Positions 49,270 to 58,551 of a stretch of DNA of 64,000 bases are shown here, piece after piece. The notes beneath the pieces were generated by a model. That model was not told where the DNA came from. It saw only the letters and a list, made by a program, of their open reading frames with translations, and ran no database searches. The stretch spans positions 186,001 through 250,000 of the forward strand of contig JAIXKJ010000001.1 of assembly GCA_026928255.1 (NCBI GenBank), in the 5' to 3' direction. A program made the translations under genes and the position numbers. Each line of letters opens with the position of its first letter. Position 1 is the stretch's first letter. The DNA comes from Anaerolineales bacterium (GTDB taxonomy: Bacteria > Chloroflexota > Anaerolineae > Anaerolineales > Villigracilaceae).

Positions 49270-50179
49270 AAAATTTATCTACGAAGAGCCGCAACCCGAA
49301 CGCTTGGACAAATTCCTCGTTTCGTGTCTGCCCGAATTTTCGCGCGCCCGCATTCAAGGATTAATCCTCGACGGCTTTGTCTCCGTCAACGGCGCGGCGG
49401 CGAAGAAAGCCGGTCAACTCGTCGAAGGCGGCGACGAAATCGAAACGCGGATTCCGCCGCCCGTCCCCAGCGGGTTAATCGCCGAAGAGATTCCGCTCGA
49501 TATTGTTTTTGAAAACGACGACCTCATCGTCGTCAACAAAGCGGCGGGGATAGTCGTTCACCCTGCGGCGGGACACGCCAGCGGCACGTTAGTCAACGCG
49601 GTCTTGGGTTACGATCCCGATATGGAAGGCGTCGGCGGGGAAGAGCGGCCGGGCTTGGTGCATCGTCTGGATAAGGAAACGTCGGGGCTGATTCTGCTGG
49701 CGAAAAACGAACGCGCTCATCGCTGGCTGCAAGATCAATTCCGCTTGCGAAAGGTGAAGAAAACGTATCTCGCGTTAGTGGACGGAAAGCCGCCCACGCC
49801 GTCGGGGCGCGTCGAAGCGCCGATTGGGCGCGACTCGAAACAGCGCAAGAAGATGGCGATCGTCTCGCCGGGCAAAGGGCGCGAAGCGGTCAGCGAATAT
49901 AAAACGCTGCAAACGTTCAAAAATCACTCGCTGTTAGAATTTCACCCGCTCACCGGGCGAACGCATCAAATTCGTTTGCATTGTCAATTTTTAGGCTGTC
50001 CCATCGTCGGCGATTCGGTGTATGGAAAACGAACGCCGACCGTTTCGCTCGACCGTCATTTTCTGCACGCCTTTCGTTTAGAAATCGTCCTGCCCGACGA
50101 AGACCAAACGCGGACTTTTGAAGCGCCGCTTCCGTCCGAGTTGCAAGCCGCGTTGGACGAAGTCAAGCGTTATGAGTGA
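49253..50179 (+). CDS. rluD: RluA/RluD family pseudouridine synthase
   Basis: 308 residues from the ATG at 49253 (ribosome site AAGGATGAGG); an ATG nine bases upstream is less likely. The N-terminal S4 domain has ERLDKFLVSCLPEFSRARIQ (about 15-34), and the catalytic domain has the essential Asp in VHRLDKETSGLILLAK (about 139-154) and HPLTGRTHQIRLH (about 231-243). It isomerises uridines in 23S rRNA helix 69 if a true RluD; other RluA-type targets are possible. Overlaps the signal peptidase gene by 17 bases and meets the minus-strand HD-GYP gene six bases beyond its stop. Confidence 0.88.
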   Translation: MSDRIEKFIYEEPQPERLDKFLVSCLPEFSRARIQGLILDGFVSVNGAAAKKAGQLVEGGDEIETRIPPPVPSGLIAEEIPLDIVFENDDLIVVNKAAGIVVHPAAGHASGTLVNAVLGYDPDMEGVGGEERPGLVHRLDKETSGLILLAKNERAHRWLQDQFRLRKVKKTYLALVDGKPPTPSGRVEAPIGRDSKQRKKMAIVSPGKGREAVSEYKTLQTFKNHSLLEFHPLTGRTHQIRLHCQFLGCPIVGDSVYGKRTPTVSLDRHFLHAFRLEIVLPDEDQTRTFEAPLPSELQAALDEVKRYE

Positions 50180-50185
50180 TGGATT

Positions 50186-53100
50186 CTATTTTGCCATTTG
50201 CGGATTTTGCTTAATCAACGCTTCAAAATGCGCGACCATTTGCGGGTCAAAATACGCGCCCGCTTTTTCTTTCAAATAACCCAACGCCTCTTCTGCGGAA
50301 ATTTTCTGCCGATAGGGGCGTTTGTTGGTCAGCGCGTCGAACGTATCTACAATAGAAAACATGCGCGCCAAATCGGGGATGTCGCGCGCTTTTAATTGAT
50401 CGGGATACCCCGACCCGTCCCAGCGCTCTTGATGATGGCGAATCAGCGGAATCGTCTCTTCGAGAAACGGAATCCCTTCTACAATCCTCGCCCCAATGTC
50501 GGGATGAAGCCTCATAATCTTCCATTCTTCTTCGGTCAACGCGCCGGGCTTAAGCAAAATCGCGTCGCTGATTCCAATTTTGCCGATGTCGTGCAACATC
50601 GAGCCGCGCTCTAAAATTTTGATTTGTTGCGGCGAATACCCCAACGACTTGCCAAACTGAACGGCGAGTTTAGCGACGCGAACGCTGTGTCCTTCCGTTT
50701 CTTGGTCGCGCGCGTCGAGCGCGGCGGTTAAGGATGCGAGCGTTTGGTCGTAAGTTTCTTCGAGCGTGTCGTAAGCGTCTTTGATTTCTTGCGCCTGCTT
50801 TTTTGATTCCGCTAAAAGGAGCGAGCGCTCCAGCGCAATCGCCGCTTGGTTGACCAACGCTTGCACGTCGCTCGGTTTGGCGGAAGGCTTCGTCGCCTCG
50901 TCTATTGAATCCATCCAAATTGCGCCGTACTTGCGAATAGAAGTTTGAATCGGATAACAAGCGCGGACGAGGGTTTGATTGAGCGCAAGGTAAATCGTCT
51001 GCCCTGAATCGATCGCCTCTTGAATCAGATTGAACGGATGTTCCGAATTCTCCGGCGTTTCTTCCGCGCCGATTAAAACTTTGGCAATCGCTTCGCCCGC
51101 GCCGTCAAAGAGGACGATGCCCGTCGCGAGGTTATTTGAAAGTTCGTGCGCGGTTTGGGCGATGTCCGCCGCGGCGTTTTCGACGTGTTCCGATTGCAAA
51201 ATTTGATTGCTCAAACGATAAAGGAGCGAAGCGATGCGAAGCGAAGAACGCAGTTCTTGTTGCAGCCAGGCGCTTTCTAACGCGCCGCCCGCTTGGATGG
51301 AAATTAAATCCGCCAGCGCTTCGTCGCTTTCGGCGAAGGCGGCTTCGTTCTGTTTGCCGAAGGCGAAGATCGCGCCGATGTTGACGTGATGGCGGCGAAT
51401 GGGGATGACGAGCAAACTTCGCAGTTGATTATTGTCCAAAGTCAGTTGGGCGGTCGCTTCGTAGCGGCGCGAGTCGCGCAGGCGAAACGGTTTGGACGAG
51501 CGCATAGCGAGGCTGATCATGCCGACGAAAAGATTTTCTATTTGAAGCGAAGCCAGAAGTTTGGGCGCTTTCCCCGACGAAGCGCGGTAAACCTCGTTCG
51601 CGCCTTGTCCGAGTTGAATGTAAATATAGGCGAATTTCGCCTGAACGATTTCGCGCGAGATCAACGCGACTTGCCAAACGGCGGTTTCAGGGTCGGACAT
51701 GGACGAAAGTTGACTTCCGCTTTGGATGAGTTGCCGCAGGCGTTCGCTGTATTTGGCGCGTTCCCAAGCGCGAATTAATTCGGCGGCGACGGTTTCCGCC
51801 ATCGTTACGTCGAGGTTGTTGAATGTGTTTGGCTGGTCGTTGGCGATAATCAACGCGCCTTGCGTGTATCCATTATGGAGCAACGGGACGACGACGGCGG
51901 ACATTCCCGCTTTATCTTTGAAAAAAAGAAAATCCGATTCGGGACGCAGGCTGTCCACGATTTGCGTTTTTCGCTGACGCAACGCTCTGCCGACGATTCC
52001 TTGTCCCGAAGGCTGACGATATTCAATGGGGACGGAGCGACTTTGTTTGCCCGTCGCCGCCAGCAAAGCAATTTCTCTTTTTTCAGGCTCGTGCGTGAAG
52101 AATAAAACCAGCCCGCAATTTAAGGCGCGTTCCAACGTGTTGGCGGCAATCTGCGCGGAGACGGGCGCGTCTAACGAATTTTCAAGTTGTTGGCTGAGTT
52201 CCAAAAGCAGAGCGAGTTGCGCGTTTCGTTTTTTCTCTAACGCGGATTGACGAACTAAGGCGTTGATTCGGTCTGCTTGAACGCGCCAGCGCGCGCCGGA
52301 GGGAGTCATAATGTACGGCGCGATGTATTTTTCCAGCCAACGATCCCAAAGCCGCTCGTTGACGGAGTCTTCTTCGGCTTCTAATTCAGGCGGTTGATTG
52401 AGCGCGCGCATTAAACGGCTGGCGGTCATAATCGTCAGCATTGCGCCAATGTAAACGGCGATGGAAGCGAGGATGAAAAACGCGAAAGTTAATCCGCGCA
52501 GGGTGAACGAGAGCGCGGAATCTTCGGCAAATTGAAGGTCAAAGGCGAAGAGCAACGCGCCGAGAAAAAGCAAAAGCCCAATTTCTGTAGTGGCGGCGAG
52601 CGCCATCATGCGCGGACTTAATACGTCTCCGCGCGGGGCGGCAAGGTTGCTCCACGGAATCGAGCGGATTAATAAAATCGCGACGATGATGGTCGTCGGC
52701 AGAATGAGATTTCCTTTTCCGCTCGGCAAAACATAAAGCGGAATAAACGCCAGCCAAGGGACGATAAGCGCGTTCTCTAAAACGGCGCGGTATTTCAAGC
52801 GCGGAAATGAGAGCGCAACGCCGCCGAGAAGCGCGAACGCTAAAAATAAAACGGATAAAAAAATAACGGCGGAAGTTTTGACGGGCGAGAAGGCGAACCA
52901 AAATCCGCTGGCGAAGGAGGCGCAAAGAGTCGCTATGTAAACCGCATCCGTTTCTTTGAGGCGTTTGAAAATCGGCAAAATGAGGGCGATTTGACACGCG
53001 CCGAAAACAAACAGCGCCTGAGCGGAAATAAATTGTCCGCTGCGGAAGAGAATCGCGCCGCCGATTAATGTCAGCAGCGCGGACGCCGAATCAACCCAAA

Positions 53101-53311
53101 TTTTTTGTTTGGGCGGAAGTTCCCAAATGCTGTGAACTTGAATTGAAAGCGCGGCGAGAAAAAAAAGCAAACCTAAACCGCCGAGCGGAATTGCGGAAAA
53201 AAACTTTGTAGAAATGCCAAGATGCGCGGGAAAAAGGACAAAACACGCGCCCGTCCCTTGCAATATTAATGAAATAAAAATGTTGAAATTTTTTACGTTG
53301 GAACTTTCCAT
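50186..53311 (-). CDS. Membrane sensor with GAF domains and HD-GYP phosphodiesterase
   Basis: 1041 residues. About nine to ten N-terminal TM helices (about 8-310), then two GAF-like regions (about 370-530 and 550-700), a third weaker one (about 715-850), a short coiled coil (SKKQAQEIKDAYDTLEETYD) and the C-terminal HD-GYP domain (about 870-1030). The catalytic motifs are complete: LHDIGKIGISDAIL and HHQERWDGSGYPDQL, so c-di-GMP hydrolysis is likely. It could link a membrane or redox signal to c-di-GMP turnover. No ligand is predictable. Monocistronic, convergent with rluD. Confidence 0.9.
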   Translation of the reverse strand: MESSNVKNFNIFISLILQGTGACFVLFPAHLGISTKFFSAIPLGGLGLLFFLAALSIQVHSIWELPPKQKIWVDSASALLTLIGGAILFRSGQFISAQALFVFGACQIALILPIFKRLKETDAVYIATLCASFASGFWFAFSPVKTSAVIFLSVLFLAFALLGGVALSFPRLKYRAVLENALIVPWLAFIPLYVLPSGKGNLILPTTIIVAILLIRSIPWSNLAAPRGDVLSPRMMALAATTEIGLLLFLGALLFAFDLQFAEDSALSFTLRGLTFAFFILASIAVYIGAMLTIMTASRLMRALNQPPELEAEEDSVNERLWDRWLEKYIAPYIMTPSGARWRVQADRINALVRQSALEKKRNAQLALLLELSQQLENSLDAPVSAQIAANTLERALNCGLVLFFTHEPEKREIALLAATGKQSRSVPIEYRQPSGQGIVGRALRQRKTQIVDSLRPESDFLFFKDKAGMSAVVVPLLHNGYTQGALIIANDQPNTFNNLDVTMAETVAAELIRAWERAKYSERLRQLIQSGSQLSSMSDPETAVWQVALISREIVQAKFAYIYIQLGQGANEVYRASSGKAPKLLASLQIENLFVGMISLAMRSSKPFRLRDSRRYEATAQLTLDNNQLRSLLVIPIRRHHVNIGAIFAFGKQNEAAFAESDEALADLISIQAGGALESAWLQQELRSSLRIASLLYRLSNQILQSEHVENAAADIAQTAHELSNNLATGIVLFDGAGEAIAKVLIGAEETPENSEHPFNLIQEAIDSGQTIYLALNQTLVRACYPIQTSIRKYGAIWMDSIDEATKPSAKPSDVQALVNQAAIALERSLLLAESKKQAQEIKDAYDTLEETYDQTLASLTAALDARDQETEGHSVRVAKLAVQFGKSLGYSPQQIKILERGSMLHDIGKIGISDAILLKPGALTEEEWKIMRLHPDIGARIVEGIPFLEETIPLIRHHQERWDGSGYPDQLKARDIPDLARMFSIVDTFDALTNKRPYRQKISAEEALGYLKEKAGAYFDPQMVAHFEALIKQNPQMAK

Positions 53312-53393
53312 GCCGCGAGGATAGCATAAGAAATCGTTTTTATCTAGTTGCGTATGAGAGATTTAAGGAAAAAAGGCGCGTTTATCTTTCTGT

Positions 53394-53427
53394 TATAATC
53401 GCCTCGTCATTCGGTCTTGACGGGGCG
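53394..53427 (+). promoter_or_regulatory. punA promoter -10 box with downstream inverted repeat
   Basis: TATAAT at 53394-53399; directly after it a 10-bp inverted repeat CGCCTCGTCA (53400-53409) / TGACGGGGCG (53418-53427). Because transcription would start about 53406 the repeat straddles the start site and may be an operator rather than an RNA hairpin. Confidence 0.45.
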
Positions 53428-53463
53428 AGCCGTTGACAATTTAGCGTAAAAAGGTGAATCCAC

Positions 53464-54300
53464 ATGCAGAAATTTATCTCCCTAACTCAAATTGACGAAG
53501 CCGCCGACGCAATTCGCAAGAAGATTTCTATTCAGCCGCAGGTAGGGATGATTCTCGGTTCGGGGTTAAACGGGCTTGCCGAAGCCGTCCAAAACCCGAT
53601 TTACATTCCGTATCACGAGCTGCCGCATTTCCCCGTTTCGACGGTGCAAGGGCATATCGGGCGTTTCGTCATTGGCGAGTTGGAAGGCAAAGCGGTCGTC
53701 GTCATGCAAGGGCGGATTCACTATTACGAAGGGTACACGATGGGCGAAGTAACCCTGCCTGTGCGCGTCATGCAGCGGCTCGGCGTCCACAGTTTGTTCG
53801 TTACCAACGCGGCGGGCGGCGTGAACGAAAACTTTGCGCCCGGCGACGTAATGCTGATTACGGATCAATTAAACTTAATGGGCATGTCGGGCTTAAACCC
53901 GCTCATGGGACCCAACCTCGACGAAATTGGTCCGCGCTTCCCGGACATGAGTCAAGTCTATGATCGCGTCTATTGCGATTGGGCGCGTCAAGCGGCGGCG
54001 GAAAATAACTTAACGCTGCGCGAAGGCGTGTACGCAGGCTTAAGCGGACCGTCCTTTGAATCTCCCGCCGATTTGCGCTTCCTGCGCCTCGCAGGCGCGG
54101 ACGCGGTCGGCATGTCCACCGTGCCGGAAGCCATCGTCGCTCGGCACGGCGGAATGCGCGTGTTAGGCATTTCGGGGGTGAGCAACAAAGCCAATCTGGA
54201 CGGCTCGACAATCACCACGCACGACGAAGTCATCGAAGCCGGGCGCGTGATTACGCCGAAGGTTGAGACCATCCTCCGAACCGTGCTTCGCAGAATGTAA
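53464..54300 (+). CDS. punA: Purine nucleoside phosphorylase (trimeric type)
   Basis: 278 residues. Phosphate- and base-binding motifs of the class I trimeric PNPs: MILGSGLNGLAEAV (about 29-42), GRIHYYEGYTMGEV (about 82-95), VTNAAGGVNENFAPGDVMLI (about 117-136) and the VGMSTVPEAIVARHGGMRVLG block (about 216-236). It cleaves inosine and guanosine with phosphate in purine salvage. Followed by two genes of unrelated type with short gaps (26 and 19 bases). Confidence 0.93.
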   Translation: MQKFISLTQIDEAADAIRKKISIQPQVGMILGSGLNGLAEAVQNPIYIPYHELPHFPVSTVQGHIGRFVIGELEGKAVVVMQGRIHYYEGYTMGEVTLPVRVMQRLGVHSLFVTNAAGGVNENFAPGDVMLITDQLNLMGMSGLNPLMGPNLDEIGPRFPDMSQVYDRVYCDWARQAAAENNLTLREGVYAGLSGPSFESPADLRFLRLAGADAVGMSTVPEAIVARHGGMRVLGISGVSNKANLDGSTITTHDEVIEAGRVITPKVETILRTVLRRM

Positions 54301-54326
54301 CTCTCCGCGCACAGCAGGAAAGCCGC

Positions 54327-55001
54327 ATGGTAACCGTTTTCAAATTCCTCGCCGAGCATGAGGGATTAATTTACATTGTATTAGCGATTGGAGCGCTGTT
54401 CTCTTTCCGCTGGCTTTTTCGCTCGTGGCGCGATTGGCGCGTCGCCGTCTTCGGTTTGGAGCGCGAATTTTCGGGGCGGCGTTTGGGGCGTTCGGCGGTC
54501 GTCTCGGCGTTGATTGTCGTCTTTTTCTGCGTTGAATTTTTTACGGCGACGTTTATCATTCCGGGACTTCCCGCTAATTTCTTCGTCGCCACCGCCACGC
54601 TGGATTTTATCTCCACGCCGACGGGGACGCTTTCGCCCGCGCTGATGACTCAACTGGCGAACCGCACGCCCGTCGCCAAGCCGAATGCGGCGGGCTGCAT
54701 TCCCGGTCAATTGGAGTTTACTTATCCGCAGCCGAACGACGCGATAAAAGGCATCGTCGAATTGACCGGCGCGGCAAACATTCCCAATTTTGGCTTTTAT
54801 AAATACGAAAGCGCCTCAAGCGGAAGCGACGTTTGGGCGACGATTGCCGCCGGCAACGCCGCAGTGAACGGCGGCTCGCTCGGCTTTTGGGACACCTCCG
54901 CGCTGACGCCCGGCGATTACCAATTGCGCTTGGTCGTCATTGACAACGAAGGAAAATCGCTCGCGCCTTGCGTCGTGCCTGTGCAGGTAACGGCGAATTA
55001 A
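54327..55001 (+). CDS. Two-TM protein with C-terminal beta-sandwich
   Basis: 224 residues. Two TM helices (about 13-31 and 58-80) and an extracellular domain (about 120-224) with two Cys (GCIPGQ and APCVVPV) and an FN3/Ig-like pattern ending DYQLRLVVIDNEGKS. A Thr/Pro-rich linker is short here. I do not recognise a named family; similar two-part proteins are frequent in Chloroflexota as surface sensors or wall-associated proteins. Close spacing to punA and the GNAT gene suggests one transcript. Confidence 0.65.
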   Translation: MVTVFKFLAEHEGLIYIVLAIGALFSFRWLFRSWRDWRVAVFGLEREFSGRRLGRSAVVSALIVVFFCVEFFTATFIIPGLPANFFVATATLDFISTPTGTLSPALMTQLANRTPVAKPNAAGCIPGQLEFTYPQPNDAIKGIVELTGAANIPNFGFYKYESASSGSDVWATIAAGNAAVNGGSLGFWDTSALTPGDYQLRLVVIDNEGKSLAPCVVPVQVTAN

Positions 55002-55020
55002 TAAGAAGGAATTTTGATTT

Positions 55021-55566
55021 ATGTCTGAATTGAAAATTCGTCCCACCGTCGCCGCCGATTTGCCGCGCTTGATGGGACTCGACCATTCGATTACAAGCGA
55101 CACCGTCTGGCAGTTGGAAGTCCGCCGCGGCGAAGGGCAGACGCAGATAACGGTCGCCTTCCGCGAGGTGCGCCTGCCGCGAGAAGTGCAAGCGCCGTAC
55201 CCGTACAACCCCTTTGCGCTGGCGGACGATTGGAAAAAACGCTCGATGATGTTCACCGCGCTCGGCGACGACCTGCCGATTGGCTACATCGGCATGTTGG
55301 AACGCGGCAGCGCTTCCTCGGCGTGGATTGTGGATTTGGCGGTCGAGCCGCGTGAACGGCGGCGCGGCGCGGCGTCCGCTTTGTTGGCGGCGGCGACAGG
55401 CTGGGCGGAAGCGCGTCAGCATAAGCGCTTAATCCTCGAAGCGCAATCGAAAAACATCGCCGCAATTCGTTTGGCGCAAAAAAGCGCTTTCGAGTTCTGC
55501 GGTTATAATGACCAATATTATCTTAACAAAGACGTGGCGTTATATTTTACGAAGGCATTAAAGTAA
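55021..55566 (+). CDS. GNAT family N-acetyltransferase
   Basis: 181 residues. The acetyl-CoA loop is recognisable in VEPRERRRGAASALLAAATGW (split here about 107-127), preceded by the AWIVDLAV strand and followed by LILEAQSKNIAAIRLAQKSAF. The N-terminal third (about 1-75) is longer than in minimal GNATs. Substrate unknown; similarity to ribosomal-protein or small-molecule acetyltransferases cannot be decided. Ends in a strong terminator. Confidence 0.88.
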   Translation: MSELKIRPTVAADLPRLMGLDHSITSDTVWQLEVRRGEGQTQITVAFREVRLPREVQAPYPYNPFALADDWKKRSMMFTALGDDLPIGYIGMLERGSASSAWIVDLAVEPRERRRGAASALLAAATGWAEARQHKRLILEAQSKNIAAIRLAQKSAFEFCGYNDQYYLNKDVALYFTKALK

Positions 55567-55572
55567 AAAACG

Positions 55573-55600
55573 GCGCAAACTGCCCATTGCGCGATTTTTT
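55573..55600 (+). terminator. Intrinsic terminator after the GNAT gene
   Basis: GCGCAA, an 8-base loop, TTGCGC, then GATTTTTT. It ends the punA-GNAT transcript just before the 7TM gene. Confidence 0.8.
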
Positions 55601-55614
55601 ATCGGAAGGACTGC

Positions 55615-57522
55615 ATGATTAACGGTTGGCTGGAATTATTGGCGGGGCTGCAAGCGATTAATCAAATACTCACGGCGGGGATTGCCATCACGGCGTCTTC
55701 GTTGTTTCTTTATGCGCTTTCGTTCAACCTGCGCGACAGAGTGGCGCGTTCGTTCGCCGTGATTCTGCTTTGCGTGGTCGTCGTCTTCACCGCCAAATCT
55801 CTGCAAAGCGGGTCGCTTGCGCCGCAAACGCTCGAACTGCTCATGCGCGGACAATGGTTCGGGCTGGCGTTTTTGCCCGCCGCTTATTTGCACCTTTCCG
55901 ACGCGCTGCTGGTTACTGCGGGTCGTCCCTCTCGCGGAAGGCGACGCTTGGCGGTGCGCGGCATGTACATCCTCTCCACCTTTTTTCTAATTCTATTAGC
56001 CTTTGGCTATTTGCTCGGTCCCCTCGTTGCAGACGGAAAACCCGCGCCGTATTTTCAACGCACAGCGTGGACGGAAGCCTTCACTATTTTTTATGTGATT
56101 TCAATGGTCTGGGCGGGGATTAATTTCTACCGCGCCTACGCCTTAATGTTGACTCGTTCCGGCAAACGACGCATGATCTACCTGATGGCGGGCGCGACGG
56201 CTCCCGCGCTAGGCTCGTATCCGTACCTTCTATTCGGTTATCCGCTTGCCGCGCAACACCCTTACCTTTTTTGGGCGACCGCCGCGCTGATTAATATTCT
56301 CGTCGGCGCGTTGGTGATTGTCATGGCCTATGCGGTGGCGTTCTTCGGCGTCTCTTGGCCCGACCGCGTCGTCAAAACCAGACTCTTCAAATGGATTATG
56401 CGCGGACCGGTCGCCGCCTCGGCGACGCTGGCGCTGATGACCGTCGTGCGGCGCGGCGGAAAATTTTTCGACACGCCGTACAGCGTCTTCGTTCCGTTTG
56501 CGGTTGTGGCGTCTATCCTCGTCATCGAACACGCCATCACCTTCGCCGCGCCGCTTTGGGAGCGCTGGCTTTTCTTCGGGCGCGACCGTCACGAATTGGA
56601 TTTATTGCAAAACATCGAAGAGCGTTTGTTGACGCAAAGCGACTTGCAGCAATTTTTAGAAGCCGTCCTCGCGGCGGTGCGCGATCATCTGCAATCGCCG
56701 TCGGCGTTTGTGGCGGCGTTAAGCGACGAGACTCTCTTGCCCGTCGTTACGGCGGGCAGCAAAGCCGCTTTGGACGAAGGCAATCTGCTGGAAGCGCTGA
56801 ATCAGATCGAGGGCGATTCGAGGCGCGAATTCCAATGGGGAGATTATTGGGCGCTTCCGCTTTATGCGCGGCGAACTGCGGAAATGGACGAAGACGAAAC
56901 GCCGCCGTTGATTGGCTTGTTGGGCGCGGCAAAAGGCAAGGGACGCGAAGCGCTGGAAGGCGATCAGCGCGAGGCGCTTTGGCGTTTGGCGGAACGCGCC
57001 GCGTTGGCGCTGGAAGACCGTCAGTTGCAACAGCGCGTCTTTCGTTCGCTGGCGGACATTCAACCGCAAGTGGAGATGATTCAACAAATGCGCGCCGCCA
57101 GCCGCTACGATGCGAACGTCAACTTGCTCGAAGCGCCCTTGCCGCAAGAAGCCGACCTTGCCCATTGGGTGCGAGACGCGCTGACGCATTATTGGGGCGG
57201 ACCCAAATTTATGAATAATCCGCTGATGCGTTTAAACGTAGTGCGCGAACTCGCGGAAGAAGAAGACGGCAACGTCTCGAACGCTTTGCGAAAATTGCTG
57301 CGCCGCGCCGTCAACAAAATGAAGCCGAGCGGCGACCGCAAATTTACGACGGAATGGATTTTGTACAACATCCTTGAAATGAAATTTATCGAAGGGCGCA
57401 AAGTGCGCGACGTGGCGGCGCGGCTGGCAATGTCTGAAGCGGACTTATACCGCAAACAGCGCGTGGCGATTGAAGCCGTCGCAAAGACCATCCTCGAAAT
57501 GGAATCGGACGCGCTCAAATAA
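55615..57522 (+). CDS. 7TM sensor with GAF-like domain and possible HTH output
   Basis: 635 residues. Eight or so TM helices (about 12-295) of the histidine-kinase N-terminal 7TM type, a GAF-like region (about 325-490) and a helical C-terminal domain (about 495-635). No histidine-kinase H-box or ATPase motifs are present. The end (GRKVRDVAARLAMSEADLYR, about 594-613) has the spacing of a helix-turn-helix, so this might be a membrane-tethered one-component regulator rather than a kinase. That output assignment is an inference. Starts 15 bases after a terminator; monocistronic. Confidence 0.65.
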   Translation: MINGWLELLAGLQAINQILTAGIAITASSLFLYALSFNLRDRVARSFAVILLCVVVVFTAKSLQSGSLAPQTLELLMRGQWFGLAFLPAAYLHLSDALLVTAGRPSRGRRRLAVRGMYILSTFFLILLAFGYLLGPLVADGKPAPYFQRTAWTEAFTIFYVISMVWAGINFYRAYALMLTRSGKRRMIYLMAGATAPALGSYPYLLFGYPLAAQHPYLFWATAALINILVGALVIVMAYAVAFFGVSWPDRVVKTRLFKWIMRGPVAASATLALMTVVRRGGKFFDTPYSVFVPFAVVASILVIEHAITFAAPLWERWLFFGRDRHELDLLQNIEERLLTQSDLQQFLEAVLAAVRDHLQSPSAFVAALSDETLLPVVTAGSKAALDEGNLLEALNQIEGDSRREFQWGDYWALPLYARRTAEMDEDETPPLIGLLGAAKGKGREALEGDQREALWRLAERAALALEDRQLQQRVFRSLADIQPQVEMIQQMRAASRYDANVNLLEAPLPQEADLAHWVRDALTHYWGGPKFMNNPLMRLNVVRELAEEEDGNVSNALRKLLRRAVNKMKPSGDRKFTTEWILYNILEMKFIEGRKVRDVAARLAMSEADLYRKQRVAIEAVAKTILEMESDALK

Positions 57523-57600
57523 CGAGCGCCTTTATAGGAAATCGCCGAAGGTTGAACGCGCTTGGGAGGGCGCGCCAAAACTGGAAGCAAGGAGAATACG

Positions 57601-58548
57601 ATGAAGGAAAAAGTCAAACGCGACGAGATCGGACAGACGATTGACGAAGGCTGGTGGGATTCCGTGCTGGCGGAAGAATGCCGTTTTTCAACGCCGACGA
57701 AAGCCGACGCCCCAAAGGAGGCGGCGCGAGATTCCGATTCCGAAGCGCTGAAAGAAAACATCAACTGGGACGAAGTCAAAGCGCTGTATTCGCAAGACCA
57801 GATTATCGAGTTAACCGTTTCGGGTTGTAATCGCGGCGGCTTGCTCGTCGAAGGAAAAGAGATCTTCGGCTTTGTGCCTTTTTCGCATCTCATCGAGTTG
57901 GCGGGCAAAGAAACCCTCGACCGCAAACAAGATTTAGAAACCTATGTCGGGCGTTCGCTGCGTTTGAAGATTATCGAATGCGCGCCGCAAGACGGGCGCG
58001 TGGTGCTTTCCGAACGCGCCGCGCAAGCCGAAGCGGGCAAACGCTCGAAATTATTTCATTCGTTGTGCGCCGGGCAAAAAGCGCGCGGCGTCGTTACCAA
58101 CATCACCGACTTTGGCGCGTTCGTAGATTTAGGCGGCGTGGAAGGCTTGATTCACATCTCCGAACTTTCGTGGGGACGCGCCGCGCACCCTTCGCAATAC
58201 GTCCGCTTGGGCGACGAAATCGAAGTGCAAGTCCTCGACCTGGCGCCCGAACGCTGTCGCGTGGCGCTGAGCCTCAAACGCATGACGCCCAACCCTTGGG
58301 AAAACGCCGAAAGCAAATTCCCCGTCGGCTCGCTGCATAACGCGACCGTCGTCAGTTTGCTCTCTTACGGCGCTTTTGTGCGGCTCGACCAATTCGGCGT
58401 GGAAGGCTTAATTCACGCTTCGGAAATGCCGCTCAAAGCCAACGCGCCGCTCAAAGATTTTCTGCGCGAAGGGCAAGCGCTGCGCGTCCGCGTTTTGCAA
58501 TTGGACGCCGCGCAACGCAGACTCGGATTCAGCATGAGGATCGAATAA
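57601..58548 (+). CDS. S1 RNA-binding domain protein (RpsA-like)
   Basis: 315 residues from the ATG at 57601 with AAGGAGAAT upstream. Three S1 OB-fold repeats: about 65-140 (GFVPFSHLIEL), about 155-230 (GVVTNITDFGAFVDLGGVEG, LIHISELSWG) and about 245-315 (YGAFVRLDQFGVEGLIHASE). The length corresponds to a short, three-to-four-domain ribosomal protein S1 as found in Gram-positive and Chloroflexota genomes; an S1-like mRNA-binding regulator is the alternative. Three bases before ftsK. Confidence 0.87.
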   Translation: MKEKVKRDEIGQTIDEGWWDSVLAEECRFSTPTKADAPKEAARDSDSEALKENINWDEVKALYSQDQIIELTVSGCNRGGLLVEGKEIFGFVPFSHLIELAGKETLDRKQDLETYVGRSLRLKIIECAPQDGRVVLSERAAQAEAGKRSKLFHSLCAGQKARGVVTNITDFGAFVDLGGVEGLIHISELSWGRAAHPSQYVRLGDEIEVQVLDLAPERCRVALSLKRMTPNPWENAESKFPVGSLHNATVVSLLSYGAFVRLDQFGVEGLIHASEMPLKANAPLKDFLREGQALRVRVLQLDAAQRRLGFSMRIE

Positions 58549-58551
58549 CGC

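Noticed and set aside
53400..53427. Purine riboswitch before punA
   Set aside because: The inverted repeat straddles the expected transcription start and there are no three-way junction or loop-loop signature sequences.
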